Assembly: GCF_963675165.1 (NCBI RefSeq)
Contig: NC_087383.1
Span: 1,642,979-1,706,978, forward strand
Length of the DNA stretch: 64,000 nucleotides
Reading direction: 5' to 3'
Origin: Halichondria panicea
Taxonomy: Eukaryota > Porifera > Demospongiae > Suberitida > Halichondriidae
Shown here in pieces: positions 1-42,356 of the stretch. The number at the start of each line of letters is the position of its first letter. Position 1 is the first letter of the stretch. The notes under the pieces are model-generated. The model was not told the DNA's origin. It saw only the letters and a list, made by a program, of their open reading frames with translations, and made no database searches. The translations under genes were made by a program, and so were the position numbers.

Positions 1-1920
1 CAGAGGTCACTGACAAGAGACCCGCCTATGCATCATTCATTCAGGTACAGCTCACATTACTATGGCAGTGACATTAATCACTTTACCCTCCAGGCTGCTA
101 AATTGGAAAGTGTTTTTCTACTTGGGTAGATACCAGAAGCTTGTCAACAAGAACACAGAGTAAGCACGTATTGTAAGGAAGTGTTAAGTAAGTTACTTTA
201 AAGTTAAAACTTAGCAGCCATTGCTCAGATTTTAAAGTTTTTCGTATACTTGTTGTGGTGATGTGCATGGCTTTAATTGAGTGTCCTACATTGTTCTGAG
301 GCTTGTTACATTTTCACAGACGAGCTATAAAGTGCTTCCAGAAGGCAGTTGCTCTAATACCATCTCTAACTATGGCAGCCATGGAACTGGGAGACCTGCT
401 CACAACCAGTGGAGAAGAGGTCAGATAATGGGAGTTGTGGTAGTCTAGTTGTGGTAGTCTAGTATGTACAGTGAAACCTGCTTACAGTGGGGGCCTTCCC
501 TGGGAGAGCCCCATGCAACCATTGTAGTGGTTATCCTTGCTGACCAATATGGTAGTAATAATGCCTATATACCAACACATATGCTATGTAGATTGGCAGG
601 CACCTCTGTATTATCATAGATTGAAGAGTTAGAGGGATAGGAAATGGAGTGGTGCACGTGATGATTTTACATTGAATCTGCAGTGAAGCCTCGAGAATTA
701 TCCGCGTTACGAGGCTATTAAGCACATTTTTGTCGGGTAACTCCCAAAGCTGTGTTTCCTCGAGACATCATCTCTTTCAGCAATTTATAACACGCCTAGT
801 CCATGAGCCATGTGTAGTACTTGCTAACGACTGACCACACCCAGTAAAAAGAGACTTTCCAATAAAGTTATATGTTCCCAAGGCTGTTTTAGAGCTATTG
901 GAACATATAACGTGTAAGCGTGCTGGTTATGACTACTACAATAGGTATAGACCTTGAAATATAAGTGAGTTGCACGGACTAAGCACAGTTACTTGTAGTT
1001 TATTATGCACTGAGTGTAGAAATAGATATTGTTGTGATGGCCTCGATTAAACCGCAGCGTAGCGCGGATGTTACTCGAGATACCAACCGTTTCCTATCCC
1101 TCTAACTCTTCAATCTATGGTATTATAGAGAGTGGCCTGCTTATGCATGCAGTGTGACCAAAATAGAGAGTTTCATTTTTTAACAGTGCAATTGTTCATT
1201 ACACAGCAAAAAGCATTTTGAGTGTACAATAAGATTTGCACCGGCTCCCCTCCTGACAAGTAAGACACACCCATGCATCAACTGCTACCCACACCCCTCT
1301 CCCACCCCCCAGAGGAGACACGCCTGGTTAAGGACTGGCCTGGTTAAGGACTGGCCTGTACCACCACAGCAAGGGGAGTTATAACGAGGCCATTAAGTGG
1401 TAAGTTTTAGGAGGGCAGGTCTTTCATAGTCACACGATCATGTGTTTGTGTTTCCATAGCTTCCAAACGTACGGTCGAGTGGACTCGAGTAATGTGTAAG
1501 TAATATTCAACAAAAGCTATGGTGTATGGATTTTGATCCCAGCCCTCTTTTTTCCCCCCCCTACACACCCGCAGACCCACACACACTGCAGACAATGCTA
1601 GGAGTGCCTGGGTGATGCTTACCTCTCCAGAGGAAACTTCAACTCTGCCCTCAATGCATTCAACAAGTGCCTAGAGGTATTAGCTACATGCAAAACATAT
1701 CAAACCATTAACGAATTCCTTCCCCGATATATACACAGCTGGAGCCCTCCTCCCTCTACTCTCTATATCGGTAAGCTAAGTCGTGCTTGAACAACCAGAC
1801 CACACCCTCTCTCCCATAGACTGGCGGGTATCAAACGTATGTTGGGTGAGCTGAGAGAGGCTGTGACTGAGTACACTGCAGTACTGGAGCTGGACTCGCA
1901 CTATGTGCCCGCTCTTAAAG
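1..1920 (+). pseudogene. Decayed partial duplicate of SKIC3/TTC37 (exons 13 to 21)
   Basis: Blocks match the intact gene's exons in order: 1-44 (end of exon 13), 94-159 (exon 14), 320-419 (15), 1207-1259 (16), 1313-1399 (17), 1460-1495 (18), 1592-1676 (19), 1739-1770 (20) and 1820-1920 (21), with the intervening introns also alignable. It is broken: the exon 14 copy lacks 14 bases, the exon 16 copy has a TGA where the intact exon reads GAA, and exon 17 carries a short internal tandem repeat. A 505-bp transposon sits in the intron between the exon 15 and 16 copies. The copy is already under way at base 1, so its left part may lie outside the window. It is unlikely to encode a working scaffold protein. 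Confidence 0.88.
615..1119. mobile_element. 505-bp non-autonomous DNA transposon with perfect inverted ends
   Basis: The ends are inverted copies over at least 27 bases, beginning CATAGATTGAAGAGTTAGAG. GTATTAT occurs at 608-614 and again at 1120-1126 as a target duplication. The paralogous intron near 14590 reads straight through (CTGTATTATAGAGAG) and is therefore the empty site. No transposase coding is seen inside. Superfamily not assigned. Confidence 0.9.
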
Positions 1921-2011
1921 GTCAGCTGTGTTTGTGTGTGCGGGTGAAATAGGCCTGCTGGAATTGGTTGTATGCGGGAGTGTCTGTCGTAATCACAGTA
2001 GATCTGTGAGT

Positions 2012-2070
2012 GATAGATATAATTGGACGAGCAAAGCAGCCCCACATCTGCGACTTACACGTGGACTTTT
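2012..2070. repeat. Dispersed repeat, copy 1
   Basis: This block beginning ATAGATATAATTGGACGAGC recurs almost unchanged at 7198-7260, in both cases upstream of a subfamily-1 GTPase gene or fragment. A linked block (CTCAAATGAAGATCTACG) follows at about 2147, 3734 and 7315. These are pieces of a duplicated GTPase upstream region rather than a gene. Confidence 0.7.
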
Positions 2071-2240
2071 CTATTTGTATGTTTATTTGCATTGTATACG
2101 TCACTCGATTGAATTAAACAAAACTTATACTTTTAACCCTATATACTCAAATGAAGATCTACGTACATCGGGCATTTAGTTTTACATTTAAAAACGGGAA
2201 GTTTTTAGCCAATTTTATATTGTTGTCTTTGTAGCACATG

Positions 2241-2823
2241 TAGCCTCGATTCCTGGCAGATCTCAATTGAGAAAGTCGGCCTGTCTGCGCATGCGTCAAT
2301 TGCCCTCAAGAATCTTGGGGGTCGAGATATCTTAGTATAAATTAGTCTGTATATTATATATTTACAATGACATCATTGCACAAATCATAGCAGTTTTAAT
2401 GAATAACACAGATACTTACAAAATTTAGGGCTTAGACTAATGACTAGTTTTGTTGTGATGGCTTCTACGTATACTTCTCTTCTGCTCCTGCATGCTCACG
2501 CTCTCTCCAGTGTTGAAAAGTCAGGTTTTGTCTTCTTTGGTAGAGTGGTGGGCGCTTTTCTGTCAGTACCGACCGGCTCTGACAAGTCTACTTGCTTCCA
2601 GACGCTTGTTTGATGCCATCTCAGTAAGATCAGTGCTCCTCGTATGAGCTTAGAGTTGTGATAGCGTTTTCCCTCTCTTGACACTAATAGTTAATCAACC
2701 ACGTGGGTGACCAGAGTACAAAAGGTTAATTGATAAAATTAGAGTTTTACTTATTGAATCACCCACGCGCAAACAGTGGTTACCAGGCCCTCTAGTGAGA
2801 GGGGCTGGGATCGATCGAGGCTA
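2241..2823. mobile_element. 583-bp non-autonomous transposon, TAGCCTC family, copy 1
   Basis: It begins TAGCCTCGATTCC and ends ATCGATCGAGGCTA, with imperfect inverted ends that extend into a GCGCATGCG / CGCGC block. The 9-bp target duplication TAGCACATG lies at 2232-2240 and 2824-2832. The host sequence (GTCTTTGTAGCACATGATA) occurs uninterrupted near 4242 and 7630, which act as empty sites. No coding capacity is visible. Termini and TSD length match the elements at 45921 and 51031. Confidence 0.87.
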
Positions 2824-3027
2824 TAGCACATGATATAAAGTTGTGATTGCGGCTACTATATACTCTAAACCCTATATATATATATATATAGAGGAGTTAT
2901 CTGTGTTGGGGGATTTTGGTCTATTTTTGAGGAGGATTTAAGTTTAGTTTTACTAAGGGGCAACTGCATTTGTATACATAAGAGAGTTGAAAAGTTTGTA
3001 GTGGAGGTATATATATATATATAGGGG

Positions 3028-3235
3028 GGCACCAGTGGTTACATAGACTATCTTATGCTGGGCAGAACAGGAATGAGAAAAAGCATGACAGCAGACAGGT
3101 TGTATAGACTCTGTAGCAGTTGCTGGTGATGTTACTCCTATGGGAAAAGAATGCGGTAACATACAGCTGGATGATATATTCTAATCTGGAGGCTCAGCAA
3201 GTGGAGTGTGATGCACTTTCTGGAAAACAGAGTTG
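3028..3235 (+). pseudogene. GTPase gene fragment (N-terminal part)
   Basis: Matches the start of the subfamily-1 GTPase genes at 4436 and 7814, including the P-loop region (GGCAGAACAGGAATG followed by AAAAGCA) and the later CTGGATGATAT block. It carries deletions and changes that close the frame, and it stops about where codon 90 would be. A typical leader (GAGAGTTGAAAAGTTTG) precedes it. Confidence 0.75.
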
Positions 3236-3453
3236 CTTTACAATTGCTAATTGTTGCAATTGTGTTTGTAGCACGTGATTGTGATTGATGGTGCTACTAT
3301 ACTCTAAACCCTTATAGAGGAGTTATCTGTATTGGGGATTCTAGTATATTTGAGTATTTGAAGGGTTTGAGTTAAGTACAAAGGGCAATTTTACCCTCGC
3401 ATTTGTATATACATACGGAGTTGAATAGTGCAGTAAAGCTACGTATAGGGTGC

Positions 3454-3730
3454 AATGGCTGGGGCATCAGTGGTCATGCAGTACATAGACTATCTTGTGT
3501 TGGGAAAGACAGGAATAGGCAAAAGCACCACAGCAGACAGGTTGCTGGTTGCAAACTTCGTTGCAGTACCAGGTGCTGTCGATGTGTCTCGATCCTGTGG
3601 AAAAAGAAGGAGGTAACACACAGCTAGATGATTTATAATTTAGAGACTCAGCAGACAGAGTGTGGACGATGTCAAAGAACGAGTGATGCGCTTTCTGGAA
3701 AACAGAGCTGTCATTAATCCTGAAAAGCTT
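3454..3730 (+). pseudogene. GTPase gene fragment (N-terminal part, second)
   Basis: Starts with ATGGCTGGGGCATC, matching the start of the gene at 4436. The P-loop region encodes GKTGIGKST-like residues, but the frame is lost downstream and the copy ends near the equivalent of codon 95, where it joins the dispersed repeat with ATGAAGATCTACG. The usual leader (GAGTTGAATAGTG) lies just upstream. Non-functional remnant. Confidence 0.78.
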
Positions 3731-4324
3731 TTGCTCAAATGAAGATCTACGCATATTATCTATGGTTGCTTTGCTCGCACTCAATGTTCAACATTCTCCT
3801 TTAAATAAAATTAATAATGGTGTTTTGTTAGTGTTTTGACCTTTTCATACCGTATAGCGGGTATACTACGAGGGTATAAGCTGTTAGAAAGGTTTTCGCA
3901 GATTTAATTTTCACGGAATAGCAGCTATTATATACAGCATACATGCATGCATGCGATATTAAATTTGTAGGTATAAATGTTCGCAGTACATGCTTCATCA
4001 GCAAGAACCGCGAACATTATACCCTCTCTATATACGGTATAAACTACATGTATGTATTAGGTGTTTGTGTGGGAGTCTTACAATTGCTAATTGTTGTCTT
4101 TATAGCACATGATACATGTTTACAATAACATGCAAAGTTTGGGTTGTTGGGGCTACTATATATACTAGCTCTAAGCCATATATAGGGCGGTTTAGTTGGT
4201 GTTATACACATGCCTTTACAATTGCTAATTGTTAATTGTCTTTGTAGCACATGATACAAATTTGTGATTGTAATTGATGGTGCTACTATACTCTAAACCC
4301 TTATATATATAGAGGAGTTATCTG

Positions 4325-4435
4325 TGTTGGGGGATTCTGGTCTATTGAGGGGGTTAAGTTTAGTGTACAAAAGGGCGATTTTTACCCTACATTATAAGAG
4401 AGTTGAATAGTTTGCAGTGAAGCTATAGGGTTGCA
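4325..4435 (+). promoter_or_regulatory. Conserved leader of subfamily-1 GTPase genes
   Basis: About 110 bases up to the ATG are nearly identical to 7705-7813, and their last 40 bases (GAGAGTTGA-TAGTTTGCAGTGAAGCT) also precede the ATG at 18764. Older copies lie near 2976, 3415 and 17503. No TATA box is obvious. Conservation next to each gene suggests the core promoter and 5' UTR travelled with the coding sequence; this is inference. Confidence 0.55.
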
Positions 4436-5698
4436 ATGGCTGAGGCACCAGTGGAGGCATCAGTGGCCTGTGACACGTACAAGGACTATCTTGTGCTGGG
4501 CAGAACAGGAATGGGCAAAAGCACGACAGCAGACAGGTTGCTGGTTGCGAACTCTGTAGTAGGTGCTGTTGATGTGACTCCTGTGGATAAAGGCGGTAGT
4601 GATGGTAACACGCAGCTGGATAATATTAAAATCTGGAGACTCAGCAGACTCAGCAGACGGAGTGTGGACTATGTTACAGAACGAGTGAAGCGCTTTCTGG
4701 AAAACGGTGCTAATTTTGCAGCCACCATTATTTCTAAAAACAAGAGCAGCACAGATTCTATAACGAATGATTGTACCCTATTGTCGAATGAGAAGACTAA
4801 GATTCGTGTTCTCGATGTTCCTGGTTTCTACTCTTCCTTGTCTTCTCAACAAGTAGCTGCCCTAGAACTACAAGTAGCCAATCAAAGCAACCTAGGCATC
4901 ATGAGGCAGATCCTCCGAATACAAGCTATCAAAAAGCTGCGCTTTCACCGCATTATTTACTTTTTGCCTTATCGTGGTGTTTGTGAGAGAGCTGATAAAA
5001 GCTTCCAAGAGGAGATCGAGGTGATGTATCATTATTTTGGTCGTCTTATTTTTGATTCAATGATTGTTATAGCCACAGAACGTTCTCGACGGAGCAAGTT
5101 GGATGCAATCAACTACGAAGAGATTGAAGAAAATCGAGTAACACTCAATCGTACTTTTCAATGTGCCCTCGCTAAACCCGATCAAAATCCAGATGAGGTT
5201 CAAGACATCCCACAACCTCCAATCATTTATCTGTCTTTGGAGGAATCTAACTCAGATGTGCTAAGACGATTACAAGAGACAAAAGTAGCGAGAATGGATG
5301 GATTACAACTGCACTTTCATGAAAACACTTGCGCTCAATGCTCCCTAAAGTTTAGTCTGTATAAGACGCCAACTGGTTTCGAGCCAGTGGTTTCAATTCA
5401 AGAAAGCGATGGCAGACTGTCGCCCTACGACCAATCTCAGTGCCACCCTCTCATCATACCGAAGTATAGTAAGGTGGAAAAGTTCTTTGGAGGTGTGGCA
5501 TATATTGTGTTGCTTGGAATTCCAAAACTGGCTGGCAACCCTTGGCCTGGGTGGTTTAATCGCGATGAGGAGTGTGCAAAATGCGAGAGGCCTCCTGGAT
5601 CTCCCGGCTGTACTCTGCTGGGTGAGGAATGGGTAGTGGCAGGGAACAAGATTAAAGTCGACCATAAGAGTGAACTGGACAAAGTAGTAGAAGTATAG
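4436..5698 (+). CDS. P-loop GTPase with C-terminal Cys/His array (subfamily 1)
   Basis: Intronless, 420 aa. The P-loop GRTGMGKS is at residues 22-29 and the switch-II motif DVPG at 127-130. A family core follows (RIIYFLP around 172-178, then YHYFGR about 199-203). The C-terminus has C299xxC302, C336-H337, C380xxC383, C392 and VDH ending at 410, which could bind metal. No N/TKxD motif follows the strand MIVIAT at about 209-214, so base specificity is uncertain. There is no signal peptide or clear membrane span. The ATG chosen is the first in frame and is shared with the paralog at 7814; AATAAA lies at 5799. The P-loop and DxPG resemble AIG1/septin-like TRAFAC GTPases, but I cannot place it in a named family. 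Function unknown. Confidence 0.88.
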   Translation: MAEAPVEASVACDTYKDYLVLGRTGMGKSTTADRLLVANSVVGAVDVTPVDKGGSDGNTQLDNIKIWRLSRLSRRSVDYVTERVKRFLENGANFAATIISKNKSSTDSITNDCTLLSNEKTKIRVLDVPGFYSSLSSQQVAALELQVANQSNLGIMRQILRIQAIKKLRFHRIIYFLPYRGVCERADKSFQEEIEVMYHYFGRLIFDSMIVIATERSRRSKLDAINYEEIEENRVTLNRTFQCALAKPDQNPDEVQDIPQPPIIYLSLEESNSDVLRRLQETKVARMDGLQLHFHENTCAQCSLKFSLYKTPTGFEPVVSIQESDGRLSPYDQSQCHPLIIPKYSKVEKFFGGVAYIVLLGIPKLAGNPWPGWFNRDEECAKCERPPGSPGCTLLGEEWVVAGNKIKVDHKSELDKVVEV

Positions 5699-6230
5699 TT
5701 TGTGTGCTGTGTTAGTTTTTTTCAGAGTTTTGATCTTGTTGACTTGACAGATTGGCTTTTTAGACAATACTTATCGTATCATAACATTTTTTGTGTGGAA
5801 TAAATTTTTTTCTGTTATACTGTTATTGCGCATGCGCATGCAATTAATAATTTTTCATCATAGCATAAAAATCAGACCTTAGGATATGAGGCTATGAGTG
5901 TAGGTTGTACATACGTACATGTAGGTTCATTGGTGTCAAAATTACTTATTGAACAGTGGTGTGATCATAAATTTGTATCAATTAAGGATGCGCAGAATTG
6001 TGTCTATAAGTATGCATGTACATAAACATGTCTGCAGTGACCTTTCCTTATATACCCTAGCCTCGATCCCAGGCCGCACTTCTATTCAATCCAAGGCCTG
6101 TGAAAGAGGCTGTATCTACCCATACCTATTGCTGCATGGCCATACAAAAGAAAGAATTATTACTGATGTAGGCAACCAGTCATGTGTTTCATCAACTGTA
6201 ACATTACCTACATTTTTCGCTTTTAAATGC

Positions 6231-6370
6231 CGTTACTGGCTGCATGACAACCCCTGGGATTAATTTTTTAATTGCGGTGAGAAGTGTATAAAATGCGAGA
6301 ACCATCCGGGATGTCCCAACTGTACTTTGATCGTCAGAAATACATGTTTGAAGCGCACAAGATCACAAAG
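6231..6370 (+). pseudogene. GTPase gene fragment (C-terminal part)
   Basis: Aligns with the last 50 codons of the gene at 7814: it preserves CGTTACTGGCTG, an AACCCCTGGGA block, the second CxxC segment (GTGTATAAAATGCGAGA) and a GATCACAAAG corresponding to the terminal VDHK. The frame is broken and no upstream part is present. Confidence 0.7.
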
Positions 6371-6530
6371 TTAAACATTTATGTGTGAACTAGCTAATAT
6401 ATTTTGCCAAGTGTATACATGCATGTATAGTTTGACAATTTGTTATATCACTATTGTTATATTTATAGTTGTGACCTTTTGTATGTCATTGGGAATAGGA
6501 ATGTATGATTGTAGTCTCACACGTATGATA

Positions 6531-6643
6531 GATAGCAGTGACACTGCTATTTGTTGATTTTGCCTACAATAAAGTAGACCAATCCCATACCTATACAGTA
6601 CAAGTTGTACAGAAAATCAACAAATAGCGGTGTCACTGCTATC
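6531..6643. mobile_element. 113-bp inverted-repeat (MITE-like) element
   Basis: The left end GATAGCAGTGACACTGCTAT continues for about 30 bases and is matched in reverse complement at the right end, with one mismatch near the tips. The core is short and non-coding. A decayed relative of one end seems to lie at 20190-20245. No clear target duplication was found. Confidence 0.75.
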
Positions 6644-7704
6644 AGCTTAATAGTCCTGTGAAGCCATGAAAAAACTGAATGGGATGTGTATAAAATCGGA
6701 GTGGATGGCATATTATTAATGCTCGTACATGGTATCTATATGCATGTGTATTGGTGATAACGTAATATATCAATTACTTGTCACGATTGAGCAGTGGGGT
6801 GATCATCAATGGGTATGTTGTAGTTGCATGAAGCTATAGAATTATGCAGATCTGTATGTATAATGTTATAGTATATACAATGCACAATGTATTAGGTGTT
6901 TGTGAGGTCACGTACGTAACAGTGCTTTGTACGTATATAGCACATGATACAGAGTATTGGTTGATGGGAGAAGTGCTATATGCCTTTAGGGAGCTTTCCA
7001 TTAAGTACTGAAAATCATTTTTTTCCCTCAGCTTGAGTGATAATAGTACAGGCCTATGTTTCAGCTGGACATTATAGTTCAAAAATCAGACCTTATGATT
7101 TGGTGCATATAATTATGTATATGTGCAGTACAGGATATCTTACGTAAATCATATGCTGTGGTATGTTATTGCTGATGTATAGTAGAAGCTAGGATGTGAT
7201 AGATATAATTGGACGAGCAAAGCAGCCCCACACCTGCGATTTACACGTGGACTTTTCTATTATTTGCATCGTACGTCACTCGATTGAATTAAGCAATTAT
7301 ACTCTTTACCCTACTCAAATAAAGATCTACGTACATCATGCTCGCTTCGCTCGCACTCACTGTTCAACATTCTCCAATACATAAAATAATTGACCCTTAG
7401 CGTATAAACTATGTGTATGTATTATAGGTGGGATTTGCCTTACAATTGTTAATTGTTATCTTTATAGCACATGATACACAAAGTTGTAATTCTTGGGTAC
7501 TCTAAGCTAGCACATGATACAAAGTTGTGATTGTTGGGGCTACTACTCTAAGCTATATAGGGAAGTTTAAAGGGAAGTTTTTAGTGTTATACCCATACCT
7601 TTTACAATTGCTAATTGTTAATTGTCTTTGTAGCACATGATACAAAGTTGTGATTGTAATTGATGGGGTTACTATACTCTAAACCCTTATAGAGGAGTTA
7701 TCTG

Positions 7705-7813
7705 TGTTGGGGGATTCTGGTCAATTGAGGGGTTAAGTTTAGTGTACAAAAGGGCAATTTTACCCTACATTATAAGAGAGTTGAATAGTTTGCAGTGAAG
7801 CTCTAGGGTTGCA
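7705..7813 (+). promoter_or_regulatory. Conserved leader of subfamily-1 GTPase gene
   Basis: Nearly identical to 4325-4435, running straight into the ATG at 7814. It includes the shared GTACAAAAGGGCAATTTTAC and GAGTTGAATAGTTTGCAGTG blocks. Confidence 0.55.
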
Positions 7814-9055
7814 ATGGCTGAGGCACCAGTACTGGGGGCATCAGTGGCCTGTGACACGTACAAGGACTATCTTGTGCTGGGCAGAACAGGAATGGGCAAA
7901 AGCACCACAGCAGACAGGTTGCTGGTTGTAGACTCTGTAGCAGGTGCTGATGACGTGACTCCTGTAGAAAAAGAAGGTGGTAATACACAGCTAGATGATA
8001 TTCTAATATGGACACTCGGCGGACGGAGTGTGGAGGATGTTGAAAAGCGTGTCAAGTTCTTTTTGGGAAATAGAGCTGTCGGTTTGACTATGGTTGATCC
8101 TGAAAATACGAGTCTAGATTCTGCTGCTAAAGATTGTGTTCTATTGTCGAATGAGAATACTAGGATTCGTGTTCTCGATGTTCCTGGTTTCCACTCTTCC
8201 TTGTCTTCTTCTCAGCAAGTAGCTGCCCTAGATCTACAAGTAGCCAATCAAAGCAACCTAGGCATCATGAGGCAGATCCTTCGAATACAAGCTATCAAAA
8301 AGCTGCGCTTTCACCGCATTATTTACTTTCTGCCTTATCGTGGTGTTTGTGAGAGAGCTGATAAAAGCTTCCAGGAGGAGATCGAGGTGATGTATCATTA
8401 TTTTGGTCGTCTTATTTTTGATTCAATGATTGTTATAGCCACAGAACGTCGTCAAAAGAGCACGTTGAATGCAATCAACCAAGAAGAGATTGAAGAAATT
8501 CGAGTAACACTCAATCGTATCTTTCAACTTGCCCTCGCTAAACCTGATCAAAATCCAGATGAAGTTCAAGACATCCCGGAGCCTCCAATCATTTATCTGT
8601 CTTTGGAGGAATCCAACTCTGATGTACTAAAACGATTGCAAAAGACAGAAGTAGCAAACATGGATGGATTACAACTGCACCTTCACGAGAACACTTGCGC
8701 TTGTTGCTCCCTAAAGCTTGGTGTGTATAAGACGCCAACTGGTTTCGAGCCAGTTTCGATTCAAGAAAGCGATGGCAGCCTGTCGCCCTACGACCAATCT
8801 CAGTGCCACCCTCTCATCATACCAAAGTATAGTAAGGTGGAAAAGTTCTTTGGAGGTGTGGCATATATTGTGTTGCTTGGAATCCCGTTACTGGCTGGCA
8901 ACCCTTGGCCTGGGTTTTTCAATCACGACGAAGAGTGTGCAAAATGCAAGAAGCCTCCTGGATCTCCCGGCTGTACTCTGATTGACGAGGAATGGGTAAC
9001 GGCAGGGAACAGGATTAAAGTCGATCACAAGTGTGAAGTAGAAGTACAATCATAG
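7814..9055 (+). CDS. P-loop GTPase with C-terminal Cys/His array (subfamily 1)
   Basis: Intronless, 413 aa, a close paralog of the gene at 4436; the central part (RQILRIQAIKKLRFH to MIVIATER) is essentially identical. The P-loop GRTGMGKS is at residues 23-30, followed by DVPG. The C-terminal array differs slightly in spacing: CACC replaces CAQC in the first pair, then CH, CAKC, GC and VDHK. The divergent segment lies between P-loop and switch II. The duplication includes about 110 bases of leader. No canonical G4 motif. Function unknown. Confidence 0.88.
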   Translation: MAEAPVLGASVACDTYKDYLVLGRTGMGKSTTADRLLVVDSVAGADDVTPVEKEGGNTQLDDILIWTLGGRSVEDVEKRVKFFLGNRAVGLTMVDPENTSLDSAAKDCVLLSNENTRIRVLDVPGFHSSLSSSQQVAALDLQVANQSNLGIMRQILRIQAIKKLRFHRIIYFLPYRGVCERADKSFQEEIEVMYHYFGRLIFDSMIVIATERRQKSTLNAINQEEIEEIRVTLNRIFQLALAKPDQNPDEVQDIPEPPIIYLSLEESNSDVLKRLQKTEVANMDGLQLHLHENTCACCSLKLGVYKTPTGFEPVSIQESDGSLSPYDQSQCHPLIIPKYSKVEKFFGGVAYIVLLGIPLLAGNPWPGFFNHDEECAKCKKPPGSPGCTLIDEEWVTAGNRIKVDHKCEVEVQS

Positions 9056-9059
9056 CTTA

Positions 9060-9800
9060 CTTGTTTTACAAACATATTTATTAGTGGAGTAGATAAAATA
9101 CATGTTTAGTAGTTGTGTTTTGTCAATCTTCTTTTCTCTTACCTTTTTGTTTTGTTACTATGGATATTGAATGATAATAGAATGAAGTAATCGTGGTCTC
9201 GCATGATATAATTAACAATATTATTGTTGCACACACGTCATAGATACGTACACATAATTATATGCACAGTGCCCATAGAAATGTTATTTATATAGAGGAC
9301 CTTTGGATGCAAGTCAGAGTAAACCCCAAAGACCAAAATTACTGCATGTCTTGTGTCTTGGATGAGTTCCTGAGAGGAGGCTTTTTCTGCCAGCCAATCA
9401 TAATTAAGCTAAAGTATATACGTCCATGTCTAAGGAGATGTAGTACTAATAAAACTTTCCTGATGCATTTACGCTACTGTTAAAAGTATAAAATTACATG
9501 AAATCAAGACAAAAACAGCTGTAAGAGGCGGCTTATCTCGAACTTTTCTCCACCAACGGCACAAGGCACTGGTATAAAGACTGTTTATAAACAATACCTG
9601 CCTGAATGGTCGTCTCTTGTAAAGCAGAGTTTTTCGAGCAGCTAAGTAAACTCTATCGTTTCAAAATGCGAAACGCAGAAGGGATGCTTAACCACACCTG
9701 GAAAACTGCAGTAAATTGTGACGCCATCCACCGAATCCCCTTTTTATTTAATCTATATATAATTACGGTCTAACTGACCAAGTCATTTTCCGGGTCATAA
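9060..9800. other. Intergenic stretch, nothing recognised
   Basis: A short open frame at 9262-9483 lacks homology or codon-level support. No RNA gene, inverted repeat or exon was convincing here. Confidence 0.5.
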
Positions 9801-9812
9801 TTATTTTTGCAG

Positions 9813-10671
9813 AATGCCAAAACCAATTAGTGGTCCAGGTCAGAAGGGCCGTGATCTAAAAGTGACTTTTTGTGGTGTCTTGTGACTCTGTTTGTGGTTT
9901 TATAATGAATTTTTGCCTGCCACTCATGGCTGCAAGGCTGAAGTCACTGACGTATAAGCCCGGCTCACAATTACCAATTATAATTTTGTCTCATACATAA
10001 TTATTAACATTAGCCAATAGGGAGGGAGGGAACTTTGCCTTGATCATTGCTTTGCTGAATTTTTTTTTTATTACCATAGAAACTGTTGGATATCAATTAT
10101 GGAGCAGTGAGTGCCCTGAGGGACGAGGTCAATGAGAAGGGGTTTGCTATACTGGAGATAGTGCCCATGCAAGTGCTGCTAGGTGAGTCGGGACATGCTC
10201 TGTCTATCATGTGACTGTCATGTGACCCACTATATACAGAGGGAACGTTCCATCGCTATCTCACTCAAAGCAATGAGAGAGTGGCCAAGTATCAGGCAAA
10301 GATGATACAAAATCTGGAGCAAGCATTTCAGAGTCCAGAAGTGTGTTAGTGAAAAATTCTATCTCTGATAAACTGTTTCTCCATAGTATATTCGCTATTT
10401 ATTTGCTGCATTATAATCATGAATTGCTTTCCCTTTACCAACTTTCACTGCCACCTGTTTCTGTAGAATCCCAAATAACATACAAAGCAATATAATTATA
10501 CATGATGGTATAAACGTGGAAATCTTAAACAACAAGTATAAGATTATAATCTATGTTCATAATAATTATTTTCTCCTGCAGCATCTTCCCAGTGTCGAGA
10601 GCCAGCAGCTGTTGTGCAAGGGAACCATGGAGATATTGGAACTGCCTGCAATACCAACATTCATTAGCTGA
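9813..10671 (+). CDS. Last exons of an unrecognised spliced gene
   Basis: Four exon-like blocks with consensus sites join in one frame: 9813-9838 (after TTTTTGCAG, before GTCAGA), 10080-10182 (after ACCATAG, before GTGAGT), 10240-10340 (after TATACAG) and 10582-10671 (after CTCCTGCAG, ending TGA). The predicted C-terminus contains KLLDINYGAVSALRDEVNEK, FAILEIVPMQVLLEGTFHRY, a helical KYQAKMIQNLEQAF segment and ends LELPAIPTFIS. It reads like a conserved helical protein but I do not recognise it. Upstream exons were not found; they may have been lost in the rearrangement left of here. The gene ends 164 bp before the SKIC3 start, on the same strand. If intron 3 is retained, TAG at 10347 would end the protein earlier. 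Confidence 0.5.
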
Positions 10672-10834
10672 CAGTTTAATATGTGCAATCACTTTTATGC
10701 ACTCTTGTACAATGTATCTGTTGACAGTATTTTAATACTACATACAATGATACTTACCAGATCCACTTTAGCTACAGTAACTGTTTTTAATAGTACAACC
10801 AACGATACTTACCAAATCCACATGGTTTGTCAAT

Positions 10835-42241
<31,407 letters not shown>

Positions 42242-42356
42242 AACTCACCCCCAAATCACAAACATGGAACTATTACATTGTACATGTATGTAGCAGCAGT
42301 AGTTGTGTATAGAAGATTTTGTATATGAATTCGTTGAGTGTCCTTTTCCAGTGTGT

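Larger units (their letters stand above)
5870..6960. other. Spacer with repeat debris
   Basis: No gene is supported. It holds a TAGCCTCGATCCCAGGCC end fragment near 6059, a GTPase 3' fragment (6231-6370) and an inverted-repeat element (6531-6643). Confidence 0.6.

Noticed and set aside
1-1920. A second working SKIC3 gene
   Set aside because: Exon 14 and 16 copies are disabled and nothing like exon 22 follows before the next SKIC3 start.
5949-6263. A 104-residue open frame
   Set aside because: It runs from spacer through a TAGCCTC repeat end into a dead GTPase fragment, so it is chance.
9262-9483. A 73-residue open frame downstream of the second GTPase
   Set aside because: No recognisable domain, no splice or paralog support.
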